Both the position numbers and the translations under genes were made by a program. From contig JAEUHY010000064.1 of assembly GCA_016795325.1 (NCBI GenBank), positions 62,001 through 126,000 of the forward strand: 64,000 nt of DNA, in the 5' to 3' direction. Below, one piece after another: positions 42,036 to 50,280 of this stretch. This stretch comes from Planctomycetota bacterium (GTDB lineage Bacteria; Planctomycetota; UBA1135; GCA-002686595). Under the pieces are notes generated by a model, which saw only the letters and a list, made by a program, of their open reading frames with translations, had not been told where the DNA came from and searched no databases. Positions within the stretch are counted from its first letter, which is position 1, and every line of letters starts with the position of its first letter.

Positions 42036-43034
42036 ATGCACTCGCTCACGTGCGCGATCGTCGCCGGGCTCGCACTCGGCGCGCAGTCCGACTCGGGCAG
42101 CGCGTCGTCGCCTCCCACGCAGGCTGTCGCGCCCGCCACCACGCCGCTCGAACGCGCGCTCGCTGCAGCACGCGTCTCGGGCAAGCCGGTGCTCGTGATC
42201 GTGGTCTCGCCCTCGATCGCGGTGCGCACGTGCCGGAGTCGTTGGCTGTCCGACTGGCTTGTCGTGGGCGGCCAGCGCTTCCTGGCCGAACTCGCGCTGG
42301 TGGAAATGGCCTTCGCGACGCGCGACCAACTCCTGCATGCGCTGCCGCGCCGACGGCAAGCCAGCGCCGAGCGCGGCGAGATCGGGCTGCTCGATCCGCT
42401 CGATGGGGAGTGTGACTGGACGCCGCTCGAGAGCCCGGTGGGATCTTGGTGTGCGTCGTCGGACGGCTCCGATGTAAATGGGGCGTACCGCAAGTCGGTC
42501 GAGACGCTCGTTGAAATGCTCTCCGCGCGCTTGGCCGCTGGCGACGAGAGCACCCAACGCCGCGCGAGTGTCGCGCGCCGCGGCCTGAGTCCGCGCGAGT
42601 TGGCTGAAATCGAGGCGTCGTTGCTGGATCCAACCCACACGCCGCGTCCGCTGGTCGACCGCTGCGCGTGGATGTACCGCTGGTCGCTCCAGTCGAAGCG
42701 TCGAATTGGACTGGGCCAGTTCGAGCAAGCGCTCGCGGCAGCGGCTGGATCGCGCCTGTTGCATCAACCGCCGCACGGCGCGCGTTGGGCGGCGTTCACG
42801 CGGACGCAGCAGGAGGTTCGTTACCTGTCGAGCGACGGCGCAGACGATCAGGCTCTGCTCGAACACCGCGCGTCGCTGCTGCGCGCGCCCGTGCTTTCCC
42901 CAGATCCGAGCGGCCCGCCGCGACCGTTCGCGTGCAGCCTCGGTCCTTGCGGGACAGGATTCACCAGCGCTTCGAGCTTCGTGTTCTTGAACGAGTACAC
43001 GCGCGTGCTCGTCGATGCGACGGACCTCGACTGA
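42036..43034 (+). CDS. Exported tandem-array protein, unit 3
   Basis: 332 residues. The signal peptide (MHSLTCAIVAGLALGAQS) lacks the lipobox Cys of units 1 and 2, so cleavage by signal peptidase I is more likely. GKPVLVIV is kept, but the following residues (VSPSIAVRTCRSRW) are changed and two residues longer than in the other units. The centre is unique to this unit. PHGARWAAF, LGPCGTGFTS and EYTRVLVDATDLD mark the shared C-terminus. The GTG used as a possible start in units 1 and 2 is here followed by an in-frame stop, fixing the ATG at 42036. Confidence 0.72.
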   Translation: MHSLTCAIVAGLALGAQSDSGSASSPPTQAVAPATTPLERALAAARVSGKPVLVIVVSPSIAVRTCRSRWLSDWLVVGGQRFLAELALVEMAFATRDQLLHALPRRRQASAERGEIGLLDPLDGECDWTPLESPVGSWCASSDGSDVNGAYRKSVETLVEMLSARLAAGDESTQRRASVARRGLSPRELAEIEASLLDPTHTPRPLVDRCAWMYRWSLQSKRRIGLGQFEQALAAAAGSRLLHQPPHGARWAAFTRTQQEVRYLSSDGADDQALLEHRASLLRAPVLSPDPSGPPRPFACSLGPCGTGFTSASSFVFLNEYTRVLVDATDLD

Positions 43035-43096
43035 CGCACTTGGCGCCGTACCGTCAGTTGCGTGACCGCGCCGGTCGAGCGCAACTAGGCCGCGCC

Positions 43097-44089
43097 ATGC
43101 GCTCGCTCACGTTCGTGATCATCGCCGGGCTCGCACTTGGCGCGCAGTGCGGCTCCGGCAGCGCGTCCATGCCTTCCACGCAAGCCGTCGCGCCCGCCGC
43201 CACGCCGCTCGAGCGCGCGCTCGCTGCAGCTCGCGTATCTGGCAAGCCCGTGCTCGTGATCGTTACCGGACCCGAGGTGCGCGCGCAGCGTGGGCGTTGG
43301 CTAACGGACTTGCTCATGCTCGACGGCAACGGGCTGTACGCCCAGCTGGCTCTGGTGGAGGTGGCGTTCGCGACCAGACGCGAGTTGCTCGCCGTGCTGC
43401 CCTCGGAACTGCACGCGTCGGCGCAGCTGTGCGAAGCGGTCCTGGTCGACGTCCTGGAAGGCGTGCCGGAGGTCGTGAGCCTTTTCGAGTCGTCCACTTG
43501 CGAGGCAATGGCCGACGGTCCCGACTCCGTCGACTACTGCGCAGGGCTACGCACGCTCGGCGCCGAACTCGAGCAATGTCTGTTCATCATCAGCCTACGC
43601 ACGGCGCTTGTGCGCGAGCGCCTCGCCCGTTCGAGGTTGACGTCCGCGCAGCTCCACGACTTGGAACTGGCCCTCGCCGACGTGCATCGCGCCGACTCCG
43701 ATGTCGCGGTCTGCGCGGCGTGGTGCTTCCACGACAGCGGGCTTTACGGCGAGGCGCGTTGGAGCGACGGCGGCCCCGAAGGTTGGCGCGCGGACATAGT
43801 GAACGCGACTCGCGCGGAGTGGGTGCGGCAGGCGCCCTACGGCGCTCGATGGGCGCAGTTCGACGGCGTCCGCTGGCAGGTGCAAGCGCTGCCCTGCGAC
43901 GACGAGCGCGATCTGCAGTTGCTGGAAACGCGCGCGCGAGACTTGGATCCGCGCGCCATCTCGCTCTCGACGGTTTTCGAGTCCTTCCCGTGCAACGGAC
44001 CGTGCGGCACGGGGTTCAGCAGCCGCGTCGCCTGCTCGTTCCTCGACGAGTACACACGCGTGCTCGTTGATGCGACGGATCTCGACTGA
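43097..44089 (+). CDS. Exported tandem-array protein, unit 4
   Basis: 330 residues, nearest to unit 3 in its signal region (MRSLTFVIIAGLALGAQC). Yet it carries the VTGPEVRAQRGRW block of units 1 and 2, so it is a mosaic. The middle, with several Cys (CEAVLVDVLEG, CAGLRTL, CLFIISL, VCAAWCF), is its own. PYGARWAQFDG, NGPCGTGFSS and EYTRVLVDATDLD complete the shared C-terminus. The Cys after ALGAQ is not in a normal lipobox (Gln at -1). The gene runs directly into a perfect hairpin after the stop, the end of the array. Confidence 0.75.
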   Translation: MRSLTFVIIAGLALGAQCGSGSASMPSTQAVAPAATPLERALAAARVSGKPVLVIVTGPEVRAQRGRWLTDLLMLDGNGLYAQLALVEVAFATRRELLAVLPSELHASAQLCEAVLVDVLEGVPEVVSLFESSTCEAMADGPDSVDYCAGLRTLGAELEQCLFIISLRTALVRERLARSRLTSAQLHDLELALADVHRADSDVAVCAAWCFHDSGLYGEARWSDGGPEGWRADIVNATRAEWVRQAPYGARWAQFDGVRWQVQALPCDDERDLQLLETRARDLDPRAISLSTVFESFPCNGPCGTGFSSRVACSFLDEYTRVLVDATDLD

Positions 44090-44113
44090 GCGTACGGAGC
44101 GAACTCCGTACGC
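44090..44113. terminator. Perfect hairpin between convergent genes
   Basis: 10-bp arms GCGTACGGAG (44090-44099) and CTCCGTACGC (44104-44113) with loop CGAA. It starts at the base after the stop of array unit 4 and lies 21 bp before the stop of the transketolase on the other strand. A four-A run follows on the plus strand, which would be a T-run for the opposite-strand transcript upstream rather than downstream. A bidirectional terminator is the simplest reading. Confidence 0.65.
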
Positions 44114-44134
44114 CCGAAAACAGCTCGAGGACCG

Positions 44135-46465
44135 CTACTTCACGCCCAGCTTCGCCATCCGCTGCGGCCGCTCGGCCGCGAACTTGGAGATGCCGGCCCA
44201 CAGCGAGTCGGGGTCGATGTGCGCTTCCTTCTTGAGCTCCTCGACGTTGCCGCCGGTGCGCCAACGATCGTCGAAGTCGCTCGACATCACATAGCTCTCC
44301 GCGAGCTTGTGGGGGAGCCAGTCGTGCATCAAACGGCGCGCGCCGTTGGTGATGCAGGTCGAGTCGATCCACTCCGACCAGGGCAGGATCTGGTTGCGGT
44401 AGCTCTCGGGCTGGAGCTGGAACAGCTCCCACGAAACCGCCTGGACGAGCTTCACGTTCGGGCCTTCACCCTTGAGGAAGCGCGGCAGGAGCGCGTACAG
44501 CGACTCGGTCGTGCTCGTGCCCTGGCAGATGATCACGCCTTCCTTGGGGCGCTTGGGATCGAAGTCCTTGATCACGTACGCGCCCTTCGCGGCGTCGAGG
44601 TGCGAAGCGATGCCGAGCGCCTTGCGGTCGGGCACCTTGACGTTCGGACGCGTCAGGTGGATCGCGACGATCGGCTTGTCGCTGGCGAGCGCGGCGGCGA
44701 GCGACGGAGCGACTTCGTTGTGCTCCCACGGATGGATGTTGATCACGTGTCCGTCGGGGAACAGCTGCGTGACGCCCGGCGAGAAGATGCCGAAGTGCGT
44801 GCGGCTGTCCTCGGCGGTCTCGGGACCGGAGTGGCCGACGACCCAGATCACCTTGCCGACCTTGAGCGGGCAATCCTGTGCGAGCTGCGAGAACAGGCGC
44901 ATCATCCCGTACTTCAAGTACGAGAACGAACCGTAGGTGGAGCACGCGCCCCAGTACCCCACGAAGTCCTGCTCGGGCCGCTGCGACATGTTCACCGTCG
45001 CCGCGCCGATCACCAGGCCCGCGTTGGTGAACTCCGTGATCTGCTGCGGCAGGAGCGAACCGTGCGGATTCTTCGTGCGCTCGTACCAACCGAAGTTCTT
45101 CGCGTTCCCGAAGTCCTTGGCGAAGCCGAACAGGCCCGTCGACTCAGCGAGGTCCGCCGACGCGGCGAGCACCAGCGGCCGGCCCATCTTCTCGCGCGCG
45201 TAGGAGTTGAGCCACGCGCCGAAGGTCATGAAGCCGTTCTTGTTCGCGATCGCCGTGCCCGGCGTGACGAACAGCTCGGCGGGCAGCTTGTCGAGCGCGA
45301 GCCACGAGCGGTCTTCGGCGAGGTTCACGCTCGACGTCAGGCGGAAGTTCTCGGCCTTCTTCGGCACGCTTTCGCCCGCTTCCACGAGCGCGTCCGCGAG
45401 GTACTCGAGCAATTCCTGATCCTTCTCGAGCACGCTGAACACGGTCTTGAACCAGCTCGCCGACTGCTCGCGGCACTTCGACTCGCCGGGGTCGGTCGTG
45501 TCGCCGTGGCCCTCGAAGCTGACGCCGTACTTGCTCGCGAAGTCCTCGCGGCACTTCCAGAACAGCTCCGAGTTGCGCTTGTGCGCCGCGCCGTGCGAGT
45601 GGTAGTCGAACTTGTGGTAGCCGCGGCCCTTGCGCGTCTTGACCCACACGCAGCCGGGGCGGCCGCCGGTGTTCTCCGCGCACACGATCTCGAGCAGCGC
45701 GCGCGTGATCTCGGCGTAGTTCTCGCCGTCGTTCGTGCCCGCCACGCGCCAGCCGTAGGGCTCGAACCAATCGACCGGAGTGCCGTGCACGACCTCGCTG
45801 TTGGCGAAGTGGTCGATGCCGTGGTCGTTCCAGTCGAACAGGTAGATCAAGTTGTCCAGGCCCAGGCCCCAGGCGGAGTTCTTCACCTCGTGGTGCGCGC
45901 CGGCCGTGTGACCGCCTTCGCCTTCGATCGCGAAGACCTTCACGTCGCCCGCGCCGGCGTGCTTGAGCGCCATCGCTTCACCGAGCGCGGCGGGCGCGCC
46001 GTGGCCCGAGGGCCCGGTGTTGAACTTGAAGAACAGCGTCTTGCCCTCCATCTCCGCGTGGCCGGGCAGGTGCTTGTTGTGGCGCAGCCAGAGCAGGTCC
46101 TCCCACACGAGTTGGCGCTCGCTGGCGTGCGGCACGAGGTACTTCGCGTCGCCCGTCTGCTTGTGGCGCAGGCGCAACGCCTCGTTGTAGACCGCGAGCA
46201 TCGCGTAGATCACCGGGTTGCAGTGGCCCGCGACGAGGATCGAGCGATCGCCGAACGCGAGCTCCGGCCGGCGCACGTCCCAACGCATGACGCCGAGCGT
46301 GGTCGCCACCATCAGCGGCGTCTTCGAGCGCGAGCCGCCCGGGTGGCCGCTCTGGCGCAGGTTGAGCATCAGGTCGATGCACTGATCGATCAGGTCGCCG
46401 ACCTTCTCCCAGTAGTGGAACTTGCGGCTGAGGCTCTCGAAGTTGGGCTTGGCGATGGTCTGCAT
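44135..46465 (-). CDS. Transketolase-type thiamine-diphosphate enzyme, atypical
   Basis: 776 residues. The N-terminal SGHPGGSRSKTPLMVAT is a transketolase signature and the cofactor motif is EGEGGHTAGAHHEVKNSAWG followed by NLIYLFDWNDHGID. A pyrimidine-binding domain (LVLAASADLAESTG, about 430-600) and C-terminal domain follow, all on one chain. Length is above the ~660 of classical Tkt, and the residues around the GDG motif differ (GEG). It fits a non-canonical transketolase group better than phosphoketolase, which has other cofactor and phosphate motifs. Predicted to move two-carbon units in the pentose phosphate pathway, cytoplasmic. Substrate range is unproven. A TAGAGT box lies about 80 nt upstream of the start. 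Confidence 0.85.
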   Translation of the reverse strand: MQTIAKPNFESLSRKFHYWEKVGDLIDQCIDLMLNLRQSGHPGGSRSKTPLMVATTLGVMRWDVRRPELAFGDRSILVAGHCNPVIYAMLAVYNEALRLRHKQTGDAKYLVPHASERQLVWEDLLWLRHNKHLPGHAEMEGKTLFFKFNTGPSGHGAPAALGEAMALKHAGAGDVKVFAIEGEGGHTAGAHHEVKNSAWGLGLDNLIYLFDWNDHGIDHFANSEVVHGTPVDWFEPYGWRVAGTNDGENYAEITRALLEIVCAENTGGRPGCVWVKTRKGRGYHKFDYHSHGAAHKRNSELFWKCREDFASKYGVSFEGHGDTTDPGESKCREQSASWFKTVFSVLEKDQELLEYLADALVEAGESVPKKAENFRLTSSVNLAEDRSWLALDKLPAELFVTPGTAIANKNGFMTFGAWLNSYAREKMGRPLVLAASADLAESTGLFGFAKDFGNAKNFGWYERTKNPHGSLLPQQITEFTNAGLVIGAATVNMSQRPEQDFVGYWGACSTYGSFSYLKYGMMRLFSQLAQDCPLKVGKVIWVVGHSGPETAEDSRTHFGIFSPGVTQLFPDGHVINIHPWEHNEVAPSLAAALASDKPIVAIHLTRPNVKVPDRKALGIASHLDAAKGAYVIKDFDPKRPKEGVIICQGTSTTESLYALLPRFLKGEGPNVKLVQAVSWELFQLQPESYRNQILPWSEWIDSTCITNGARRLMHDWLPHKLAESYVMSSDFDDRWRTGGNVEELKKEAHIDPDSLWAGISKFAAERPQRMAKLGVK

Positions 46466-46635
46466 CGGGGGGAGGCGTGGGACGGGCGTGGCGCCGCTTT
46501 TGGGCGGATTTCCCGGCGCAAACGTGCGCGACGGGTAGCGCCGGAAACTCTAGCAAACCCCGCGCGGCGGCACCCCGTCGACTCCGCCGGAGCTGGGGCT
46601 CGACAGCGCCCGCGCGGAAGTGTTCGCTCTAGTCC

Positions 46636-47901
46636 GTGGCGGACGTCGACGTAGACCCGATTGAGCTCCCGCGCAGTTGGCTCCTGCGTTACCCGCAGCT
46701 CATCCGCCCGACCGTGCTCGCGCTGACGCTGCTGATCTTCGTCGCCGACTACGCCTACTCGGACGTGGTCGTGCTCTCGACGCTCTACACGATCCCGCTG
46801 CTCTTCAGCCTGTGGGCCGGTCGACGTCAGTTCACGATCGGCCTGTCGATCCTGTGCTGCGTGCTCGCCTGCGTGTGCCTGTTCCGCAGCGCGGAAGTGA
46901 TGGGCGACATCGCTTACCCCAACGCCGCCGCCGCAATCTTCTCCGTCGTGATGGTCACGAGCCTGGGGCTCTTGCGGCTGCGGACCGAACGCGAGCTCTC
47001 GTACGTGCGCAAGCTCGCCACCACGACGCTGCGCAGTCTGGGCGAGGCCGTGATCACCATCAACGGCGCGGGGGAGCTGCGCTTCGCCAACCGCGTCGCC
47101 TGCGAACTGCTCGGGCGTCCGGCGAGCGAGCTCGTCGGCGGGCGTGCGAGCGACGTGTTCATAGTGCGCGACGTCGAGCCGTCGCGCCCGCTGGTGATCG
47201 AGCTCGCCGAGCGCGGCGCGACCGACTCGCACGAGGCGGTGCTGTTCGCGTTCGGCGGCCGGCGCATTCCGATCGAGTACGTCCGCACGCCGATCCGCAG
47301 CGCGGACGGCGGCCAGTTCGGCGAGGTGGTCGTGTTCCGCGACATTTCGGCGCGCAAGGAGCACGAGGACGCGATCAAGCGCCTGGCCTACCGCGACGAC
47401 CTCACGGGATTGCCCAACCGCGTGTCGCTCACCGACCGCATGCAGCTCGAGCTCGCGCACGCCAAGCGCAACAAGGAACTGCTGGCCGTCGCGTACGTCG
47501 ACCTCGACGGCTTCAAGGAAATCAACGACCGGCACGGGCACGCGGCCGGCGATGCGTTGCTCAAGGCGGCGGCGGAGCGCATGCGCAGCGTGTTGCGCGC
47601 CGGCGACACGATCGCGCGCCTGGGCGGCGATGAGTTCGTGATCGTGCTGCCCGCGATCGGCAGCGCCGAGGACGCGCGCCGCGTGGGGGAGAAGGTGGTC
47701 GCCGCGCTCGACCGCCACGTCGAGATCGACGGCAAGCAGCTGCGCGTCGGCGCGTCGTTCGGCGCCGCGCTCTATCCGCGCGACGGCGAGGACGCGCAGA
47801 CCCTGATGCGCCGCGCCGACAAGGCCATGTACCGCGCGAAATCCGCGGGGCGCGGCAAGGTGCAGATCTTCCAGAACCTCAGCGACTCGCAGGCGAGCTG
47901 A
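46636..47901 (+). CDS. Membrane-bound PAS-GGDEF diguanylate cyclase
   Basis: 421 residues. Three or four membrane segments (about residues 20-115) lead to a PAS domain (LRSLGEAVITINGAGELRFANR, about 130-245) and a GGDEF domain whose active motif GGDEF is near residue 330. An RXXD inhibitory site (RAGD) lies five residues before it, so feedback inhibition by c-di-GMP is expected. It probably makes c-di-GMP in response to a signal sensed by the membrane or PAS part. The GTG start at 46636 begins directly before the first hydrophobic segment; divergent from the transketolase gene. Confidence 0.92.
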   Translation: MADVDVDPIELPRSWLLRYPQLIRPTVLALTLLIFVADYAYSDVVVLSTLYTIPLLFSLWAGRRQFTIGLSILCCVLACVCLFRSAEVMGDIAYPNAAAAIFSVVMVTSLGLLRLRTERELSYVRKLATTTLRSLGEAVITINGAGELRFANRVACELLGRPASELVGGRASDVFIVRDVEPSRPLVIELAERGATDSHEAVLFAFGGRRIPIEYVRTPIRSADGGQFGEVVVFRDISARKEHEDAIKRLAYRDDLTGLPNRVSLTDRMQLELAHAKRNKELLAVAYVDLDGFKEINDRHGHAAGDALLKAAAERMRSVLRAGDTIARLGGDEFVIVLPAIGSAEDARRVGEKVVAALDRHVEIDGKQLRVGASFGAALYPRDGEDAQTLMRRADKAMYRAKSAGRGKVQIFQNLSDSQAS

Positions 47902-47919
47902 GCGGAGCGCGTCGCGCGC

Positions 47920-49107
47920 TCACTCTTCCCACAGTCGCGCGAGGTCGGCGAGCGCCGCCTGCGATCCGCGCGTGCGCCCCGAGTCCCAACGCCGCAGCCC
48001 GGAGTACACCTCGCGCAGCGCGCGGTCCTCGCGTTCGTCGCTCAAGCGACCTTCGCGCAACGTCGGGAACACGACCGCGGCCAGGCGATTCCAGCGCGTG
48101 CGCCCGACGCGGACTTCGGCCGACGCGAGCAGCAGATTGAGCGCGAAGGCCACGCGCAGCTCGGGCTGTTCCTCGCGCTCGAGCGCAGTCAGCAACGCGT
48201 CGATCGCGCGCACGTCGCGCAGCTTCCACAGGCCCTTGGCCGTCGCGAGCCGCACGGCGGGATCCTGCGACGCGAGCCGTTCGAACCAGCTCGTGGTGGT
48301 CGCTTCGCCCAGCACGCGCTCGAGCCGCGCCCGCGCCGCTCGCACCGCGCCGTTCTGCGCCGCTTCGCGCTCGAACATCGCTCGCCACTCGAGCCAGTTG
48401 GAGGTCGGCGCCTCGCGCGCCAGGTCGAACACCAGCGCCCAGCCCAAGAAGTGCACGAGCAAGTTCTCGCGCGCGTCGTACTCGTCCCGGGCGTGCAGCG
48501 CGAGGAGTCGCGCGAGCTCGTGGTCCTCGATGTACTGGTCGCGCAGCTCGCGCAGTGGCCAGCACGCCAGTCCGTCCACGCACCACTCGCCGGCGTGGTA
48601 GGCGCCGTCGCCCCAATACGACGCGACGCCTTCCTCGAACCACAGCGGCAAATCGAGGCCCGCTTCGGCGACGCGCGCGTGCACCAGCTCGTGCACCGCG
48701 GTCCCCACCTCGGCGACGCCTAGGAACACGCCGCTCTGCTCGAACAGCAGGGAACCGCCCTTGACGTGGAACGCGCGAACACGCGCCGGGCCGATGCCCG
48801 GCACGTCGTCGACCTCCGACTCGACCCCGCCCTGCAGCGCCGCCGTCGGCGCGTCGGTCTCGTGATCCCAGGCGTGCACGCGCACGCGGCGTCGGAACGC
48901 ACCCATGCGCTCCTCGACCGCGCGGAAGGCTGGGGCGAGCGCGCGGTCGAAACGGTCGACGTCGACTGTCTCGCCGTCCTTGGCGTACAGCGTCCACGAG
49001 TCGTTGCGCGCGACGGGCGTCCACGAAGCGCACGAGCTGAACACCGACGCCAGCGCGACTCCGCAGGCCATGCGTAGAGCCAGCTCGAACGTGCGTGTCC
49101 AACTCAC
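47920..49107 (-). CDS. Exported HEXXH metallopeptidase-like protein
   Basis: 395 residues from a GTG at 49105-49107. The N-terminus (VSWTRTFELALRMACGV) is a signal peptide, possibly with a weak lipobox ending in FSSC. The zinc site is VGTAVHELVHARV (HELVH, near residue 138) followed by LWFEEGVASYWGD, which supplies the third ligand Glu as in gluzincins. The C-terminal half contains HEAT-like repeats (AIDALLTALEREEQPELRVAFALNLLL). Peptidase activity is likely, substrate unknown. A downstream ATG at 49069-49071 is the alternative start and would lose the basic n-region. It ends 18 bp from the convergent GGDEF gene. Confidence 0.78.
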   Translation of the reverse strand: MSWTRTFELALRMACGVALASVFSSCASWTPVARNDSWTLYAKDGETVDVDRFDRALAPAFRAVEERMGAFRRRVRVHAWDHETDAPTAALQGGVESEVDDVPGIGPARVRAFHVKGGSLLFEQSGVFLGVAEVGTAVHELVHARVAEAGLDLPLWFEEGVASYWGDGAYHAGEWCVDGLACWPLRELRDQYIEDHELARLLALHARDEYDARENLLVHFLGWALVFDLAREAPTSNWLEWRAMFEREAAQNGAVRAARARLERVLGEATTTSWFERLASQDPAVRLATAKGLWKLRDVRAIDALLTALEREEQPELRVAFALNLLLASAEVRVGRTRWNRLAAVVFPTLREGRLSDEREDRALREVYSGLRRWDSGRTRGSQAALADLARLWEE

Positions 49108-49230
49108 GGGGCCAATCGTCGGCCAGGGGCGCGGGCCTGTCCAGCCTTGGCGCGAGTTCGAACGCTCAGCTAACCTCCAGCGCTGAACCCTGCCCAGCCG
49201 CTCTCTCGACTCGACGCCGACCAAGATCCG

Positions 49231-49467
49231 ATGGCCACCTTCCGCTGCGAACTCGACGCCCCCAACAACATCGTCCTGGTGATGGTCACCGAGGACGACG
49301 GCAGCGAGCACGACTACCAGTTCGACTTCGATCCGCGCTCGGGACGCTACGAATTCAGCGAGCGCGACATCCTCGAGCGCGATTTCGGAACCGATTGGGT
49401 CGACGAGATGGAGGGCGCGGTGAAAAAACTGATCGACGGCGCTGTTGCGGCGAAAAAGAAGGCCTGA
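49231..49467 (+). CDS. Small conserved-looking protein of unknown function
   Basis: 78 residues, MATFRCELDAPNNIVLVMVTEDDG and so on, soluble, beta-strands followed by a C-terminal helix and a basic AKKKA tail. A TAACCT box lies at 49171-49176, about 55 nt upstream. Codon use and amino-acid composition look like a real gene. No family recognised. It converges with the gene ending at 49478, only 10 bp away. Confidence 0.65.
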   Translation: MATFRCELDAPNNIVLVMVTEDDGSEHDYQFDFDPRSGRYEFSERDILERDFGTDWVDEMEGAVKKLIDGAVAAKKKA

Positions 49468-49477
49468 GGGAAGCGGC

Positions 49478-50140
49478 TCAGATCAGCCGCAACGCCTTCA
49501 ACGCGGCTGAAGTCGCCGGGCACAGGCGCGGGTCGAGCGCCGCGCCGCGGGCGAGCTCGAAAAGTTCGGGCGCCTCGTCGATATCGGCGAGTTCGTCCAG
49601 CAGCGTGACGCGCAGCTGAGCGCGCTCCGCCTGTCGCAGCGTGCTCGCGAGCACGCTCGGCGTGCTCCAGGCGATGCTCTCGAAGAGCTCGGGGCGCGGC
49701 GACCGCAGCCCGATCAGCCAGTACCCGCCGTCGGCCGCCGGTCCGAGCACCACGTCGGCGTCCGCGAGGCGTGCGAAGGCGTCGCGCAGGCGCGCTGCGC
49801 CGACGTGCGGCGTGTCGGTCCCGAGTGTGAGGACCGCCGTCGCACCCGCTTGAAAGGCTCGCTCGATGGCGGAGCTCAGCCGTGCGCCCAAGTCACCTTC
49901 CGCTTGTGCGACAAGCTCGCACCGCGGCGCGAGCTCAGCGAACTCGGCGCGCGCGTCCGGCGGTGCGTACGCCACGCAGGTGACGACGTCGCCGAGCTCC
50001 GCGCACGCCGCGACGGTGTCGAGCGCGAAGGCGCGCGCGAGCTGCGCCGCGCCGTCGGCGCCGACCTGCGGAGCGCGGGCTAGCCGTGTCTTCGCGAGTC
50101 CGGGTCGCGGCGCCTTGGCCATGATCACGATGCGCTGCAC
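49478..50140 (-). CDS. TIGR04282-type (DUF2064) glycosyltransferase
   Basis: 220 residues. The N-terminal VQRIVIMAKAPRPGLAKTRL is the family's nucleotide-binding opening (KAPRPGxxKTRL). GTDTPHVGAARLRDAF and LGPAADGGYWLIGL give the metal/nucleotide site and the DGGY motif. These enzymes are related to GT-A sugar nucleotidyl/glycosyl transferases of uncertain substrate. The GTG at 50138-50140 is chosen to match the family N-terminus. No SD site is obvious. Confidence 0.88.
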   Translation of the reverse strand: MQRIVIMAKAPRPGLAKTRLARAPQVGADGAAQLARAFALDTVAACAELGDVVTCVAYAPPDARAEFAELAPRCELVAQAEGDLGARLSSAIERAFQAGATAVLTLGTDTPHVGAARLRDAFARLADADVVLGPAADGGYWLIGLRSPRPELFESIAWSTPSVLASTLRQAERAQLRVTLLDELADIDEAPELFELARGAALDPRLCPATSAALKALRLI

Positions 50141-50265
50141 CGCCGCGAGGGTAGTGCGCGGAGCGCCGGAGCGCTTGCCCGACGTACGTCGAGTTCGAGG
50201 TGCTTGCACGCGAAGTCCGGCCTGCGGACGCAGGCCGCGCGGCCGCACGCGCGTGACCCGCGGCG

Positions 50266-50271
50266 TACACT
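50266..50271 (+). promoter_or_regulatory. Candidate -10 box of the M28 peptidase gene
   Basis: TACACT ends 9 nt before the ATG at 50281, with no ribosome-binding site between. This suggests a leaderless or very short 5' end, as with 28781-28786 and 62681-62686. Confidence 0.4.
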
Positions 50272-50280
50272 CTGGCCCGC

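Larger units (their letters stand above)
39756..44089 (+). repeat. Array of four tandem paralogous genes
   Basis: Four direct-repeat units of about 1.06-1.16 kb, each containing one gene plus its leader. Units 1 and 2 are close relatives, as are 3 and 4. Conserved DNA is concentrated at the 5' part (leader, signal peptide, GKPVLVIV block) and the last ~60 nt of each gene plus the spacer just after its stop. The middle parts are diverged. This pattern suggests unequal crossing-over with gene conversion at the ends. Confidence 0.85.

Noticed and set aside
44135..46465. Phosphoketolase
   Set aside because: The first motif (SGHPGG) and domain layout fit transketolase; the phosphoketolase cofactor motif is absent.
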